Origin: Avena insularis
Taxonomy: Eukaryota > Streptophyta > Magnoliopsida > Poales > Poaceae
NCBI GenBank assembly: GCA_023614405.1
Contig: CM042684.1
Span: forward strand, 467,923,650 to 467,987,649
Direction: 5' to 3'
Length of the DNA stretch: 64,000 nt
Made by a program: the position numbers and the translations under genes. The notes beneath the pieces were generated by a model. The model did no database searches and was not told the origin of the DNA. It saw only the letters and a list, made by a program, of their open reading frames with translations. Positions 20,880 to 32,732 of the stretch are shown here, one piece after another. The first letter of the stretch is position 1. Every line of letters begins with the position of its first letter.

Positions 20880-22017
20880 CTCCAAGGCATTCGTCGTTAT
20901 CAATGGCGAACTATATAAACACAGCATCACAGGCGTGTTACAACGATGCGTCTCCCTCGCCGATGGAAGAGCAGTCCTCCTCGACATCCATGAAGAGACC
21001 TGTGGGCACCACGCCGGCAGTCGTGCCCTCGTTGGCAAAGCTCTACGAGCTGGATTTTACTGGCCCACGGACATGCGCAACGCTAAGGACATAGTCCAAA
21101 AGTGCAACGCTTGTCAGCGATTCGCGGACAAGCCACACGCACTAGGCGCAGAACTATGGCCCATTCCATTGGCCTAGCCCTTCGCACAACGGGGGCTTGA
21201 CATGGTGGGCAAGCTCCCAAGGTCCTCGCAAGGAGGCTACGTCTACCTCTTGGTCACAGTCGACAAGTTCACCAAGTGGATCGAGGCCATGCCAGTGACC
21301 AAGCAGTCAGGGCACAACGCGGTCAAGTTCTTCGAATCCATTGTCTACCGCTTCGGCGTGCCGCACAGCATCATCACTCACAACGGGACGAACTTCACAT
21401 CCAAGGAGTTCCAAGAATTCTGCGGAAACCTAGGGATCAACATCAGTTACGCCAACAAGCATCCATAGACCAACGGTCGTGGAAAAAGCAAACAGGCTCG
21501 TCTGGCGGCATCAAGAAGCGACTCTTCGACCACTCGAGCAAGCCGGATGCTGGCCGATGAGCTCAATCCTGCACTGAGTCTACGAACAACTCCAAACGGC
21601 GCCACGGGCTACACGCCATTCTTTATGGTGCATGGGCGAAGCGTATCGCGATACAAAGTGCGTCAAGGCGTGGTCGCTACAGCGAACAAGAGTCATCTCT
21701 TGCACTCGAAGACTCACGATCTCCTCGACGAGGCAAGAGAAATCGCCGCAGAAGATCCACAATCTACCAAAGAACTGCGTAATTACCACAATGAAGGCTT
21801 CGCCCGGATCCTTCGTCAAGGTGACTTGGTCCTGCGATCAAGCGCAGGGCATCTCAAGCTCGAATCCTTGGGAAGGACCGACGTGATTACGTATAATCCT
21901 GTGGCCTATCGCCTTCAAGATTTAGACAGGAGTCGCACACTCCAATCCTTGGAACGTCGCACAACTGCGACGCTTCTACCCCTAGTCGTTTTTTCTTTAC
22001 TTTTACATCGCAAATAA
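20880..22017 (+). pseudogene. Tat-A integrase, with stops and a mutated catalytic residue
   Basis: A zinc-binding HHCC region (around 20960-21120: 'HEETCGHHAGSRAL', 'CNACQRF') is followed by the catalytic core. The first Asp is in 'LDMVGK'. The second sits where the sequence reads 'IITHNGTNF', so His (21379-21381) replaces the catalytic Asp. Stops occur at 21175-21177 and 21466-21468, and the frame shifts near 21480. The C-terminal part ('LRTTPNGATGYTPFFMVHG', 'RQGDLVLR') reads from 21547 in pieces to about 21990. The protein would insert element DNA into the genome. This one is inactive on several counts. Confidence 0.88.
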
Positions 22018-22424
22018 GGCTACTCAGCCAAGGCTACTTAGCCGCACATTGTACTTCGAACTATTCTCCGAATAAATAAAAGCTAAGTGCCCCGAAACTC
22101 TGTGCCCTCCTTTTAATTTGTCAATTTTCATACTCGGGGGCTACGCCACCCTATACACATATGTTCTTCGAACAAAAACGCGACATCCTGAGTAGCTGGC
22201 ACATCAATCGAACCCCTTAACACAAACTCAACCCAGCTGCAACGCACCTGACAGGTTGACAAGGGAACGAGGTACAAAGATGGCCAGGCTAACGAAAAGG
22301 ACTCGCATAAGTGCAACGCACCCCACGCTTATAAAGCTATTTGTACACATTCAACAATAAATTATCTACAAATATATATGAGCTTTACAACACTAGTACA
22401 CTTATGTGCAGGATACATATTTGG
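22018..22424. other. Tat-A spacer between integrase and antisense gene
   Basis: Non-coding. It contains 'tactcgggggctacgccacc' at about 22131-22150, a copy of the polypurine-like motif found again before the 3' LTR. A second copy ('actcgggggctacgccaccc') sits at about 20700. Confidence 0.5.
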
Positions 22425-25400
22425 CTACCCTTGCAACAGAAGAACATTAGTCTGTTCCTCGAAGAAGTCGACGATCTCCTCGGCTGGACGGTCCACCGCC
22501 TGATAATGCGGCACCATGTTCCAGGAAGATCCTGCTGGTGGCACCGGTGGCCCAGAGGCAATGGCAGCGACATCCACGTCAGGCCTGTGCAAACGCACCA
22601 CGGAGAGGGCAGCCTTGGCACCAGCCACCAACAGCTGCCTCACGCACTCACGAACCGCGGACATATCTTGAAATTTGGTCAGGAGAGCCAGCAGGCTTGA
22701 CGAAGTATCATCCAGCGGGAACATCGCCCGATAGATGTTCTTCAAACACGACTGCGACTTCTTCAGAAAGAGCAGCACTCGCGAGGCGTGATCCTGCAGG
22801 GTCGCCAATGCAGTCGCACGATCATGATCTACCTAGAAGTATCCACTCTCTTGAAGTTGCTCTTGGGTGAGATCATGAAGGCGGATGGCAATCCTATCCC
22901 TCTCCTCTTGCGGATGGCGTGCGCTAACAACTACACGAAGCAGCATCAACAGCATGAGTACAACGTACCATTGCGATAAACTACAAAGGAAAAGATGAGG
23001 ATGAGCAAACTAACACTTAAACTGGTCGCCTAGCTGCGTCACCTTGCCAAGCAGATATTGCTCGTGGGCGGCGGCTTTTTCAGCCTTCGACTTCCACACG
23101 TCCGCACTACCACGAATCACGGGTAACTCACGCTCAAGTTGCTTCACGCGATCACGAAGTCGTGAAAGCAAGGACAGCTCCTCTACCCTGGAGCGCAGTG
23201 GTGCCATTGTATCCTCAAGAGATGGCGAGTCCGGGGTTCCCCCCACAGGACCACTTGATGTACCCTACCAAAAATCAAGCCAGAGGCAAATAAGGCGACC
23301 AACTCACAAGTCAAAAGTAACAGATTCATTCAGGATCAGCATAAAGTATCCACAAACACACTCGCCAACAGGCATCTTCTCCAATCAAAAGGGCAATTCA
23401 TCAACTATTACAAGAAACTAACTACGAAGCAGCTGGCTTCTTCGACTTCGATGGCCTCGGGGGCTTCATCAAGTCCGTGCCAGTATCAGATGCCACTGAC
23501 TTTTCGCCGGCCCCTGAGGCCGAAGCTTTCGCCGCCTTCTTCGCACGTTGGAGCTCCTCCGAATATTTGGCAACATTATTTATCAAGGATTGGCCATATT
23601 TGGCACAAGCAGTCACAAAGGGAGCGAATACTACCTGCTGACCATTCGTGCCAACAGGCATCATCTTCGACACCGCAGAAGGATCTATTTCGACTCCGTG
23701 GGCTTGCACCATGGCAAGTGACATGGTCGCGCCAGCTGCGTGGAGGGAGTTCTTGTACGTGGCAGGCACACCCCCAGCGAGCGACTCCACCAGCTCTTCC
23801 ACATTGTCGACCAGCTCCGCCTTTGGCATCAACTCCTCCCAGAGGCGACTCAGGGTAACCTTTGCCTTGGACAACGTATTTTGGACAGCGGCGCTACTCG
23901 ACCGCAGACACCGCGCCCGCCAGAGCGTCATCGCGACAAAGGGCTTGCGGATCAAAACTCAAGTCGACAGCATCTACACCAAAATACACACATGGATCAA
24001 ACTTCTAGTGCCACCGGCACTCCAGATGCAGTGAAGAACATCAATAAAAAATCTACCAGTAAAGGTACCTGAGAGGGCCTTGGCGACTGAGAATAGTTGC
24101 TCTTCGAACAACTTCTCCCTGGCTGCAAAGGAGGCGCACAGATCCTCTTCACGCTTCCGGGCATCATCACGAGCCACGATTGCCTCGTCGCACCACTTCA
24201 CAGCTGCGGCTAGAGTCTTCTCCAACGTGGCGACGTCGCGCAGTAAAGCGTTATGCTCAGCTACAGGGCAGTCAATAATTGGTTGTTAGTCAATTATACC
24301 AAGACAGAGAGAAGACGAAAAGAATAAGTGAAGAACACTCACTCTCGACCACGCGGTGGCGCGTCTCTAGCATCGCATGCTGGCGACCCATCGCCATCAC
24401 CTGCTCCGCCACCTGCGCGGCTTCCTTTACAAGGAGCTGTCGCACAAAACGAGGAATCAGCAGAGGGCAGCAGAAGGCGTTGACCGCCACATTAAAAAAA
24501 GAAGGAAAGATATACTTACATGGTCCTCCAGCGACTCCGAAGAAGTTTGCTGAACCGTCATCCGAGCAACTACTCGATGCTCCCCTACGTGAGGAGAGCT
24601 CGAAGAATTGTGCCCAGAGTGGGCCGCCGCCGGAGGAGAAGGAGCGCGCTCGACCTCTACCTTGCCCCTTGAAGTCGCGACTCCCGATTCCTTCAAAAAC
24701 TCGACATCGCCAGAAGATGACGACGCCTCTTGACTACAAGACAAAGTCCACATTGAGAAAAGGGCAAACTCCAGGGCAAAAACCAACAAGAAGAAAACAG
24801 AAAAGAATGAATGACCCAGCAAACTTACCAGTTAAAGTTGTCAAGATCAAACATGGCAGCCACTGATTCTGACGAAGACTCCTTGGGCAATCGCATCTTC
24901 TTGCGAGAAGACGGTGCCACAGCCCTCACAGGAACAGCTGGAATTGGCGACTCCGCGCCAACGGCCGTGCCTCCTGGAGTTGAAGGAGTCGACGCGTCGG
25001 AGTCCTTGCTACGCGAACGCCATGCAGTATCCGGGCTCTGACTCAGGGCTTCCTCTTCCACATCGGAAGGGACAATGACCAGACTCGTCCTCTTCCAAAG
25101 CTTCACGGGAATAATCCCTCGGAGGGAGGCATACAAGCGACACCGCCAATCGCATACAAACAAAGGAAGATCAAAAACATAACAGGTAAGCAATGTAAAA
25201 CGCAATCGAAAATAAGCTCTCACAGCGCACAACTGTACCTCAGGAGGAGGATTCGAAGCATCGAAAGGAGGAACGACTGGCTAGTTCAGAAGCACATCCT
25301 TGAGGGTGTACTTCGTGACCAGTCGCACCCTCTTATCTACCTCACTCGTGGACATGCCATCAGCAGACACGCGAGTGGCATCATCAGCGCCACCCCATTG

Positions 25401-26258
25401 AAACATGGGATGGACCCTGGCCTAGAGAGGCTGGACGCGACGACGCAGCCAAGTCCTGACAAGGGCGCAACCTCCCTCATCTGAGCCTATGTGACTCTCG
25501 AGGTCACAGACGCGTTGATATAGCACGTCTGTCTCCGCGAGTTCGGAAGGCATGATCACGTTCTTCCAAGAACGCATCTTCTTGCAGGAAGTCGCGGGAC
25601 CGAAAGGCACAAGTCCAAAGTGCTCGTCCTTGGCCTTCTGGTCGTGAACATAGAACCATTTGTCCCTCCATCCCTGGACGGACTTGGTAAGCTTGATGTC
25701 GAAGTAGGTGGCGGATGGGTCGACATGAATACCGCAACCGCCTACGTCATAAACTAGAGAGCCAGAGGCGGACTGACGCTTCAATTTAAACAAGCGCTTG
25801 AAAAGACCAAAGTGTGGCTCGATTCCGAGCCAGCACTCGCAAAGGGTGATGAAGCAGGTGATGTGGAGAATCGAATTTGGGTACAGCTGATGGAGCTGGA
25901 GCCCGTAGAAGAAAAGAAGACCCCTAAGAAAGGGGTAGAGAGGCAAGGAGAGACCGCGAATGACGAATGCAAGAAACATCACTCGAAAGCCAGCAGGAGG
26001 AGTAGGAATGGTCTCACCGCTGGGGGCGCGCGCATCGGTGACTGCCGCAGAGATAACTCCATCTTGGTGAAGAAGACGGAGATCTGACGCCTTGATGATA
26101 GAGGGGCACCATGCGCCATTGGTCACGCGGGTGCCCACGACCTTTTTCTTCCCACCGGCGGCGGCGCTGGTGCCCGCAGCAGTGGAGCCACCCTTCTTCT
26201 TCATCGCGGCAACGGTGGCCGCGTAATCAATGGCAGCACCTCCCTTCTTCTTTCCCAT
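22425..26258 (-). pseudogene. Antisense multi-exon gene of Tat-A (Transposase_28 / 'putative gypsy-type transposon' family)
   Basis: The gene runs opposite to gag-pol. The chosen start is the ATG at 26258 ('MGKKKGG'), about 160 nt inside a possible TATA-like 'ttaaatag' near 26420. The first exon (to about 25250) carries the Transposase_28 (PF04195) pattern: 'PPAGFRVMFLAFVIRG', 'LPLYPFLRGLLFFYGLQL', 'NSILHITCFITLCE' and 'WLGIEPHFGLFKRLF'. It contains stops at 25422-25424 and about 25281. A plausible donor (gag|gtacag) is near 25243. Later coding pieces at 25110-24830, 24740-24520, 24460-24330 and 24225-24070 are Ser/Pro-rich then coiled-coil. Two similar C-terminal modules follow, 23955-23422 (ending 'SKKPAAS') and 22808-22425. 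Function is unknown. Related antisense genes occur in Grande and Retand-type elements. This copy has stops, so I treat it as a pseudogene. Confidence 0.72.
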
Positions 26259-26439
26259 TGCGTGGCAGCGATGAGAACGCAGAAAGTAACTTGGAAACGA
26301 ACGAAGGTGGTCCAGCGCTGTGAAGGAGACGAGTGTGGGAAAGCAGAAGAACAGCAGCAATGGCAATGGCAGCGAGGATGAAAAAGTGCAGATGAAAAAT
26401 TACCACCACAGCGCCGCTATTTAACCCCTGGAAGATGCA

Positions 26440-27573
26440 ATCCAACGGTTGACAAAAACCCTATTAGACGCGTGGCGCTCATCGCGTTGGACACGTGGAG
26501 AAGAGGAAGCGCAAACCGTCCCCCCACTACTACCATTACGCGCGGCAATTGAGGAGGCGCAGTTAAAAATAAGATTACGCACGCCCAGTCAAATCAAAGT
26601 CAGAAAGTAGGACCCACCACTCGTCACATCACGTCAAACTCGCTCACACGGGCAACTAAGGTCATCCAAGCGTCAGCACTGACGTCACCAAGGCTACGCA
26701 GTAGAAAACTTCGACTATTTTTAGTCCTTGCTGGAGTCTTCGACTCCACCAAGCACTCGGGGGCTACTCCCATAGGGAGCGCTGGCCGCGCACCCTACGA
26801 CTTTTCTTTTCTTGTTGCAGGAACATGGACAATCACAAAAGCAAACCCAACCACTCGAAACACAGTTCGATTATGGACATGGGTTACTCCCATAGGGAGC
26901 GTCGGAAAAAATTCGACTGAAACAAGTAAGCAAAAGACGGCAAAGAAAAAAGTTTTAGTCCTGCCGGTCTTCGACTCAACCAGGCACTCGAGGGCTACTC
27001 CCATAGGGAGCGTTGGTCGCGTACCCTATGATTATTTGCACAAAAACTGTGTATTGATGACATCCGCACTCGCAACCTTTGGCGACACCGCCTCACAAAT
27101 TTTCCCTACAAAGAGACTACGTCTCCTGGGACGCCCGAATCGTCTCCGCGATGATAAAATTCGGATGCCGCGCCTACGGCATGAAGGTAAGACCTGAATA
27201 AGGCCTGGCAACGCATTTAACTGCGCACTACCAGAAATATATCCGTGCCTACATGCACGATGAACATGCCTTGACGGACGCGTCAAGTGCTCACACGCAT
27301 ATAACTGGAATTCAACTCCTGTAAGACCTCTGCGGCCTGAGTCGAATTACACCAGCACTTTTTCAGATTCGAGTCCGGGGACTCGAGTTCGAGTAGATTG
27401 CGTTGTTTCACCCTAAGGTGGTTAACTAATACCGATACTTCAGTTATATCAGGCACGCATATCAACAATTCCTATGACACAAATAAAGCAGTCGAAATAT
27501 ACTCATTCATGCACTCGAAGGCTTCAAAAGTCCCCAGTCGAATCTGCGATTCCACTGGACACTCGGGGGCTAC
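26440..27573 (+). other. Tat-A 3' untranslated region with repeated polypurine-like motifs
   Basis: No coding sequence. The block 'gcactcgggggctactccc' plus 'atagggagcg' occurs at about 26752-26781, with a variant at 26982-27013 and a partial copy at 26884-26901. Each is followed by similar text ('gcgcaccctac', 'gcgtaccctat'). The working polypurine tract is 'cactcgggggctac' at 27560-27573, directly before the 3' LTR. The repeats look like tandem copies of the end of the element. Confidence 0.75.
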
Positions 27574-28063
27574 TGACATGGGTATACCCTACAGGTACTC
27601 GAGCTTGGTATATACGGTCTAAATACATACAGGCCCATGGTGTCGCCAAGGGCCAAAATGAAGGAATCGAATAACCTACGGACTCTCGATTGCTTGAAGA
27701 ACAAGAAGAAGCTAAAGATAGAAAGTTTGAAGGGGAAAACCCTAACTTGTAAACCGACTCGACCTGCCACCCGAGACCTAGCCTATCTATATAAGGGCTA
27801 GGAGGGAGCGCGAGGAGGACACACGCAACCCTAGCTTTCACAAACCCTCGTCAGATTGCATCTGCGCACCGTTGTAACTTTTGACTCCCTCAATAATTCC
27901 ACGAGCAGACAAGCAGGAGTAGGGACCTCTACGAGGCCTAAACCTGGGTAAATCCTTTGTCTCCTGTGTGCTTGTTTACTAGCTGATAGATGTCTCCAGC
28001 ACTCCCTCCTGCTCCAAAACCCAAGTCCATAACAATGGGCATTGATGAGTTAAACCCTCGTCA
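27574..28063 (+). repeat. 3' LTR of Tat-A
   Basis: A 490-bp copy of the 991-1478 LTR with the same TG...CA ends. It is preceded immediately by the purine-rich 'cactcgggggctac' polypurine tract (27560-27573) and followed by the target duplication GTGCA. The TATA-like 'ctatctatataagg' is kept. Confidence 0.95.
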
Positions 28064-28068
28064 GTGCA

Positions 28069-29690
28069 GTACTAGCATTACAATCTGTAATTGTAGTTCA
28101 TACCACCAATTGATTTACAAATAGTTTTTCATTTGAAATACCTATAGTTTATTATCAAGTCTAACGTGGTAAGGACATCGGGATGCAGGCGGACGTCCGC
28201 TAGATGTCTAGGCTCTGTCCACTTAATCCAACCTGTTTACTAATCAGGTAATCACATACTCACTACTTAACCAATTCGTTGCATGCACTGATATAGAATA
28301 GTAGCAGACTGTCCGCCCCCATCCACCAAAATGTCCACTTGCATCCATATAAAAAACCACCTGAGTATGAGCCAATTGATTAGTTAGTCTCTTTTATCAT
28401 AAGTTTTGTTTTTTTGGTTGATTTTGATTTTGGAGTATGCATATTTAACTGAATTATTGTTCTTGTCATCCACTCATTAACACATACAAATATTGGTTGT
28501 GGGTCATTATTATGGTCCAAGGTATGAACTATTGTAGGCCTCATTTATGTGTCTCATGGTTAGTACATCTATATCTTGGGTGGTCACTTTTTGTTCTCCG
28601 AGTATATCATATACTTGAACCTTATGTTTTGTAATTTTTGATGATTTATAACTGAGACATACTTCAGATATGAAGCTTATTGGGTACGTTGAATTCACAT
28701 AGCTATGTTGATAAGCCATTTGACTTAAATTGCAACTTATTTACTTGCCTCGCTTTATGTTTTAAATAAAAATTGCAAGATAATTACAATACAAATAACA
28801 TGTGTAGTGGTGTTAGGCTGCTAAGATTTGGATCTGCAAGTTAGATTTTATTTATTCTTACAATATCCGCAAGTTAGATAAGACTGATGATGTCCTCTTG
28901 GGTGATGGATGTGGTAGATGTATTGTTAGTGTTGCTTAACCCAAGGGCAAAAGTTTGTATTCAGTTCGAGTCTCTCAGGTCAAGCATGGTCAATCTAAAT
29001 GCATGAATCGTGGGGATATGCTTATTGAATTTTTTCAAAGTTGTTCACAAGTTATTTGTTTGTGGTTCTTATTTGTAATGTGTTTTTGAAATCTAATCAT
29101 TTCTTCTTTGTGGTTCCTTTTTAAGAAGTTCTCATACCTAGATACTAATTTGTTTCAATGGCTTAGGATGAACGCTCACGGCTAGCTCAACTTTGATCAC
29201 AAGTTCACATTCTTATCCGGTGCTTTCCTCTTGATGCTTTATGTGATTCAACTTGGATTTGTGGTTGCCGACCATTTACTTGATATGTTAAATATTGTAA
29301 TGACTCTTCATTAATCATGGTGTAGCAAATCATGTCCGCTCTATTTCCGATATTGGAGAAAGAGTTCCCCACAAAGATAAAATCATGTAGTACATTAGAC
29401 AGAGTGGTTTTCAGTTGTACACTATTTTCTGTCAACTTTATGGGATGTTACTATGATAACTTTAGGCAATTTCTTGCGTAAAAAAACTTTAGGAAATTTC
29501 GTAAGTGTTGATAGTTCGCTACCTTTCATCGCTATATTTGCAAACTGTAAAGAGGTTTCTGATCAATTTGTTTACAGTTTAATTGTCTCTTTTCTTGATC
29601 ATGTCCATGTCCACTTTTGTAATGGGCATGCATATATATTGCTATTAAGTGTTGCCATGTCTTCCTAAATTCCAAAGAGTTGGCTTACAA
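28069..29690. other. Intergenic, no gene recognised
   Basis: AT-rich DNA with many stops in all frames. Near 28190 is the short palindrome 'gcggacgtccgc'. The sequence right after the Tat-A duplication may be the continuation of the Athila-like internal region at 279-985, but nothing coding confirms that. Confidence 0.4.
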
Positions 29691-29699
29691 TTCTCCTCA

Positions 29700-30330
29700 C
29701 ATGATGCTAGAGGAGATGTCCAAGGAAGGTGAGGTGACCAAACTGAAGGCAATGGTGCTCATCTGGGAATAGTGGAGTGTATGGAGCAAAGCCAATGCAG
29801 GAGAAATGGCACCATAATAAGCTCCCAAAGAGGTATGCCATTGGGTTGAGAACAAGCCATCAAAGCCACTTCACAAGGTAAGATGGACAAAACAACCGGA
29901 CAACTTCGTGAATCATGACGGAGCTTTTAATAGTACAAGTGGTGCTGGAGGGTGGGGATGTGCAATATGCGACTAGTTTGGTGACTTTGTTGGTGCTGGT
30001 GCGGGCAAAAGAAGCACTAGTAGTGCATTTTAGAATCCTCTGCAATCATAAGTTGATAAGTTGTGGCATGTCTTGCTACTGCAATGAATATGGGGTCAGA
30101 CCGTGTTATTTTTGAATCTGAATCCTCCATCCCGGTGCTTGCATTTACCATTGATGGTTACACGCAAGTCAACAATTGGTGTGCTGGTGAAAGAAGCCAG
30201 GAGCCTATGTATCCAAAATTTTGATTACTTCTAGTTCTATTTTAGTAAGTGAATATGTAATTTGGCCGCCCATGAACTTGCTAGGTTGGGTTGTGTGGTT
30301 AGTCTGATGACTCTTCCTAGGTAGACAATA
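29700..30330 (+). pseudogene. Decayed RNase H-like domain (RVT_3 / LINE-associated or stand-alone family)
   Basis: Pieces in several + frames match the plant RNase H-like family found at the end of non-LTR retrotransposon ORFs. 'RWTKQPDNFVNHDGAF' and 'GAGGWGCAICD' lie at about 29880-29975. 'MGSDRVIFESESSIPVLAF' lies at about 30088-30150, then 'GVLVKEARSLC', and finally 'CNLAAHELARLGCVV' at about 30255-30300. Order and spacing follow the family. Stops and frameshifts occur every 20-40 codons. No RT is visible upstream, so this may be a 5'-truncated LINE or the relic of a stand-alone gene. Confidence 0.65.
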
Positions 30331-32480
30331 GCTGCAACAGTGTAATGAACCTTTGTCAGCGATCTTGATGCACTTGTTGAGTAGTAGGAATGCTATGTTC
30401 CCATAGAAAATGTGTGTATTTGCTAAGCTCCCTGAGCAGCAGTTTCTGCATGTTTGATGCTTCTGTTTAATTAGTGATAGAAGTTGGTACTGTAATGTGA
30501 AACTCTTGTTACAATTTTTTGAAGCATTCTCCTTATACTTTGCATGTAAACTGATCAATGAGAACAAGTTTGAACAAGTACGTAGGAAAGATGTGTAGAA
30601 CTGCAATGATACTACAAGCCAGATTGACGATTTGCTACTTTATAACAATTTTTTAGATTTATCAATGCATTTTAGGCAGTGAAACTAATTCTAATTACTC
30701 CCTATTTCACTACTCGTTGTTTAATCAGCTGCTGATTTACATAATGTGTTTTCACTTTCTTTGCTTAATTCATTTTGTAGCTCCAATTAGGCGTTTTTTC
30801 TATAAGTATGTACATTTCTCATTATTATGGGTTCACCGCGTCTATAAGGTCACATCCTCTATAGCAACCGGACAAGGTTTGACCATCCTGCATGCACCGC
30901 ATTGGCATGCTTTTTTTTTGCATGGAACTGATAACCTTTTTACCTATTTACGTGCCACTGAAGTGCACAACGATATACGGATATGGTATGCCCGGGCTGT
31001 TCCACATATCAATAGCACCAGAAAGTGTACTGTAACGGATACACTGTACAACGTTTTAAAGATGGCGTGGCGAACCACCATGTAAATCAATCTATGATCA
31101 TATAGTAAATTATAGTAGGAGTAGGAAGGGGACCAGAACCTGGGTACATCGTGTGCCAATCTTGCTCCCGGATTCTCCTACGTCGGCTTGCCTTACTCTC
31201 TAAACTACCCCTATTGCATTTGCCGCATTCACCCCACGTCACAGAGGGAGCCTTCCCATGCACACGTGGGGAAGGAGGATGTGACGTCGTGTCACTTCGA
31301 AAATACGCGCCATAAAATTCCCTCATCGTCTACTCCTTCGTCTCACTCTCCCTCCCAATATCGCCGGCAATTCATATGTCTGTGGTGACTTGAAGACCGG
31401 TGAAGGATAGATCCTTCCATCTCCGATTACCCCCATTTCTGTTGTGTCGACGCCGACCGTGCATGTTGGTCCATGATCAAGAACTCCGCATGTCCTACAA
31501 TCGTCGATGTCAACCGCACATGTTCATTCGTGAGCAAGAACTTCGCCTATCCCGCCATCATCGACCTTCTGCGACTCGTTCATGGTGGTAAGGCCTACAA
31601 ACACCTTCTTACCGTAGGTTTGAACGTAGATGGTCCGTAGAAGGCTGGCACATGACATGCACTTCAGATCTGCTAGGGTTAGGATTTGATCTTCATACTA
31701 TTATGTCTATGTTTCGATTTTTGATATTTCTTAACGGTTTATTGGTTTCCTAAAATCTGGTAGTTCAATTTCACTAGTTAAGTTTGCATTGAAATAAAAA
31801 ATATTTATCTGCTGCGTACGTTTAGATTCATTGTGCAGGTAATGTTTGTTTGTGTCAATGATTAGAAAGCTGACACTAGACATGTTCATGGGATAATCTA
31901 CATTTAACATATGTTACAACCACATTGGTTGTGCATGCTATTTGCTAAATATCATAATATATCAGTGTATATTGTGTGATATGTCTGTTCATTGTGAGCT
32001 AAACTTGAGGCATTTAACTTGGTTAATTTTGATCTTTGTTATTTATTTTATCTACCAATGGCCATTGGTTGAACGGATGGTGTTGCACAACCTAGTGTTA
32101 TGCTCAAAATAAATGTTGTTCATATACCTTGGTTCGCTAGCTCCACTCATGACAATACTGTTTGGTTAATATGCGGCCTCACTATTTTGTGTTACCGTGA
32201 AGTAATTCTTTTTGAATTGTGTTTGGTTGAAATGTAGATGATTGTTTGCTTAGGCCAATGATTAAAATATGGCACTTCCAATGTTGAAGAGATGGTCTGC
32301 ATCTACCTAGTGTTATGGAGTATTTCTCATACATGCAATTTGGTAGATAAATATTCATAACTTCATAACATAAAACATTTTTTAGGTATAAAAAGGAGAA
32401 TAGAAAACAAATTAACAGCGACATGCTGCTGCCTACTTTTTGTTTCGGGTCTATGGGCCTCTATGCGAGGCAGGCCTCTT
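30331..32480. other. Intergenic, no gene recognised
   Basis: No conserved coding signal. A GC-richer block (31120-31640) contains short unrelated open frames without recognisable domains; the rest is AT-rich. Confidence 0.4.
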
Positions 32481-32495
32481 CAGGATGGATAAGCC

Positions 32496-32503
32496 TATAA
32501 ATT
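32496..32503 (+). promoter_or_regulatory. Possible TATA box of the lectin receptor kinase gene
   Basis: 'tataaatt' lies 237 bp before the start codon. A start site about 30 bp downstream would give a leader of about 200 nt. This is an inference from sequence only. Confidence 0.45.
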
Positions 32504-32732
32504 TTGGGAAACGCTAGGCGTCCCCCAGACGATGGGTCGTCCTCCTCCCCGCGCGCCACGTGTCCTGAATTCTGAAAAATATATGCTGAACCTGGGTCCA
32601 CATGTCATCCAGTCAACGTGCAAAACCCCATTCCCCCTTCCCTCCCCTTCTTCCAAAATCAAACCCACCCACCCCCCAAATCCACCGCCGATGCGGCCAA
32701 TGTGGCCAGGGAGAACCTAGCCGCGTATCGAC

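Larger units (their letters stand above)
991..28063 (+). mobile_element. Tat-A: full-length Ty3/gypsy (Tat lineage) LTR retrotransposon, decayed, with a nested element
   Basis: The LTR pair is 991-1478 and 27574-28063. Both LTRs run TGACATGGG...CCCTCGTCA and are flanked by the 5-bp duplication GTGCA (986-990 and 28064-28068). The order inside is primer-binding site, gag, a zinc-knuckle-like segment, protease, RT, RNase H, a second archaeal-type RNase H, integrase, an antisense multi-exon gene and a polypurine tract. The second RNase H and the antisense gene point to the Tat lineage (Retand, Grande and RIRE2 type). About 14.1 kb of its 27.1 kb is the inserted Tat-B element, so the original length was near 12.9 kb. 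Many frames are broken by stops, and the LTRs differ at about 34 of 488 positions by hand count, so the copy is old and surely non-autonomous. Confidence 0.96.
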
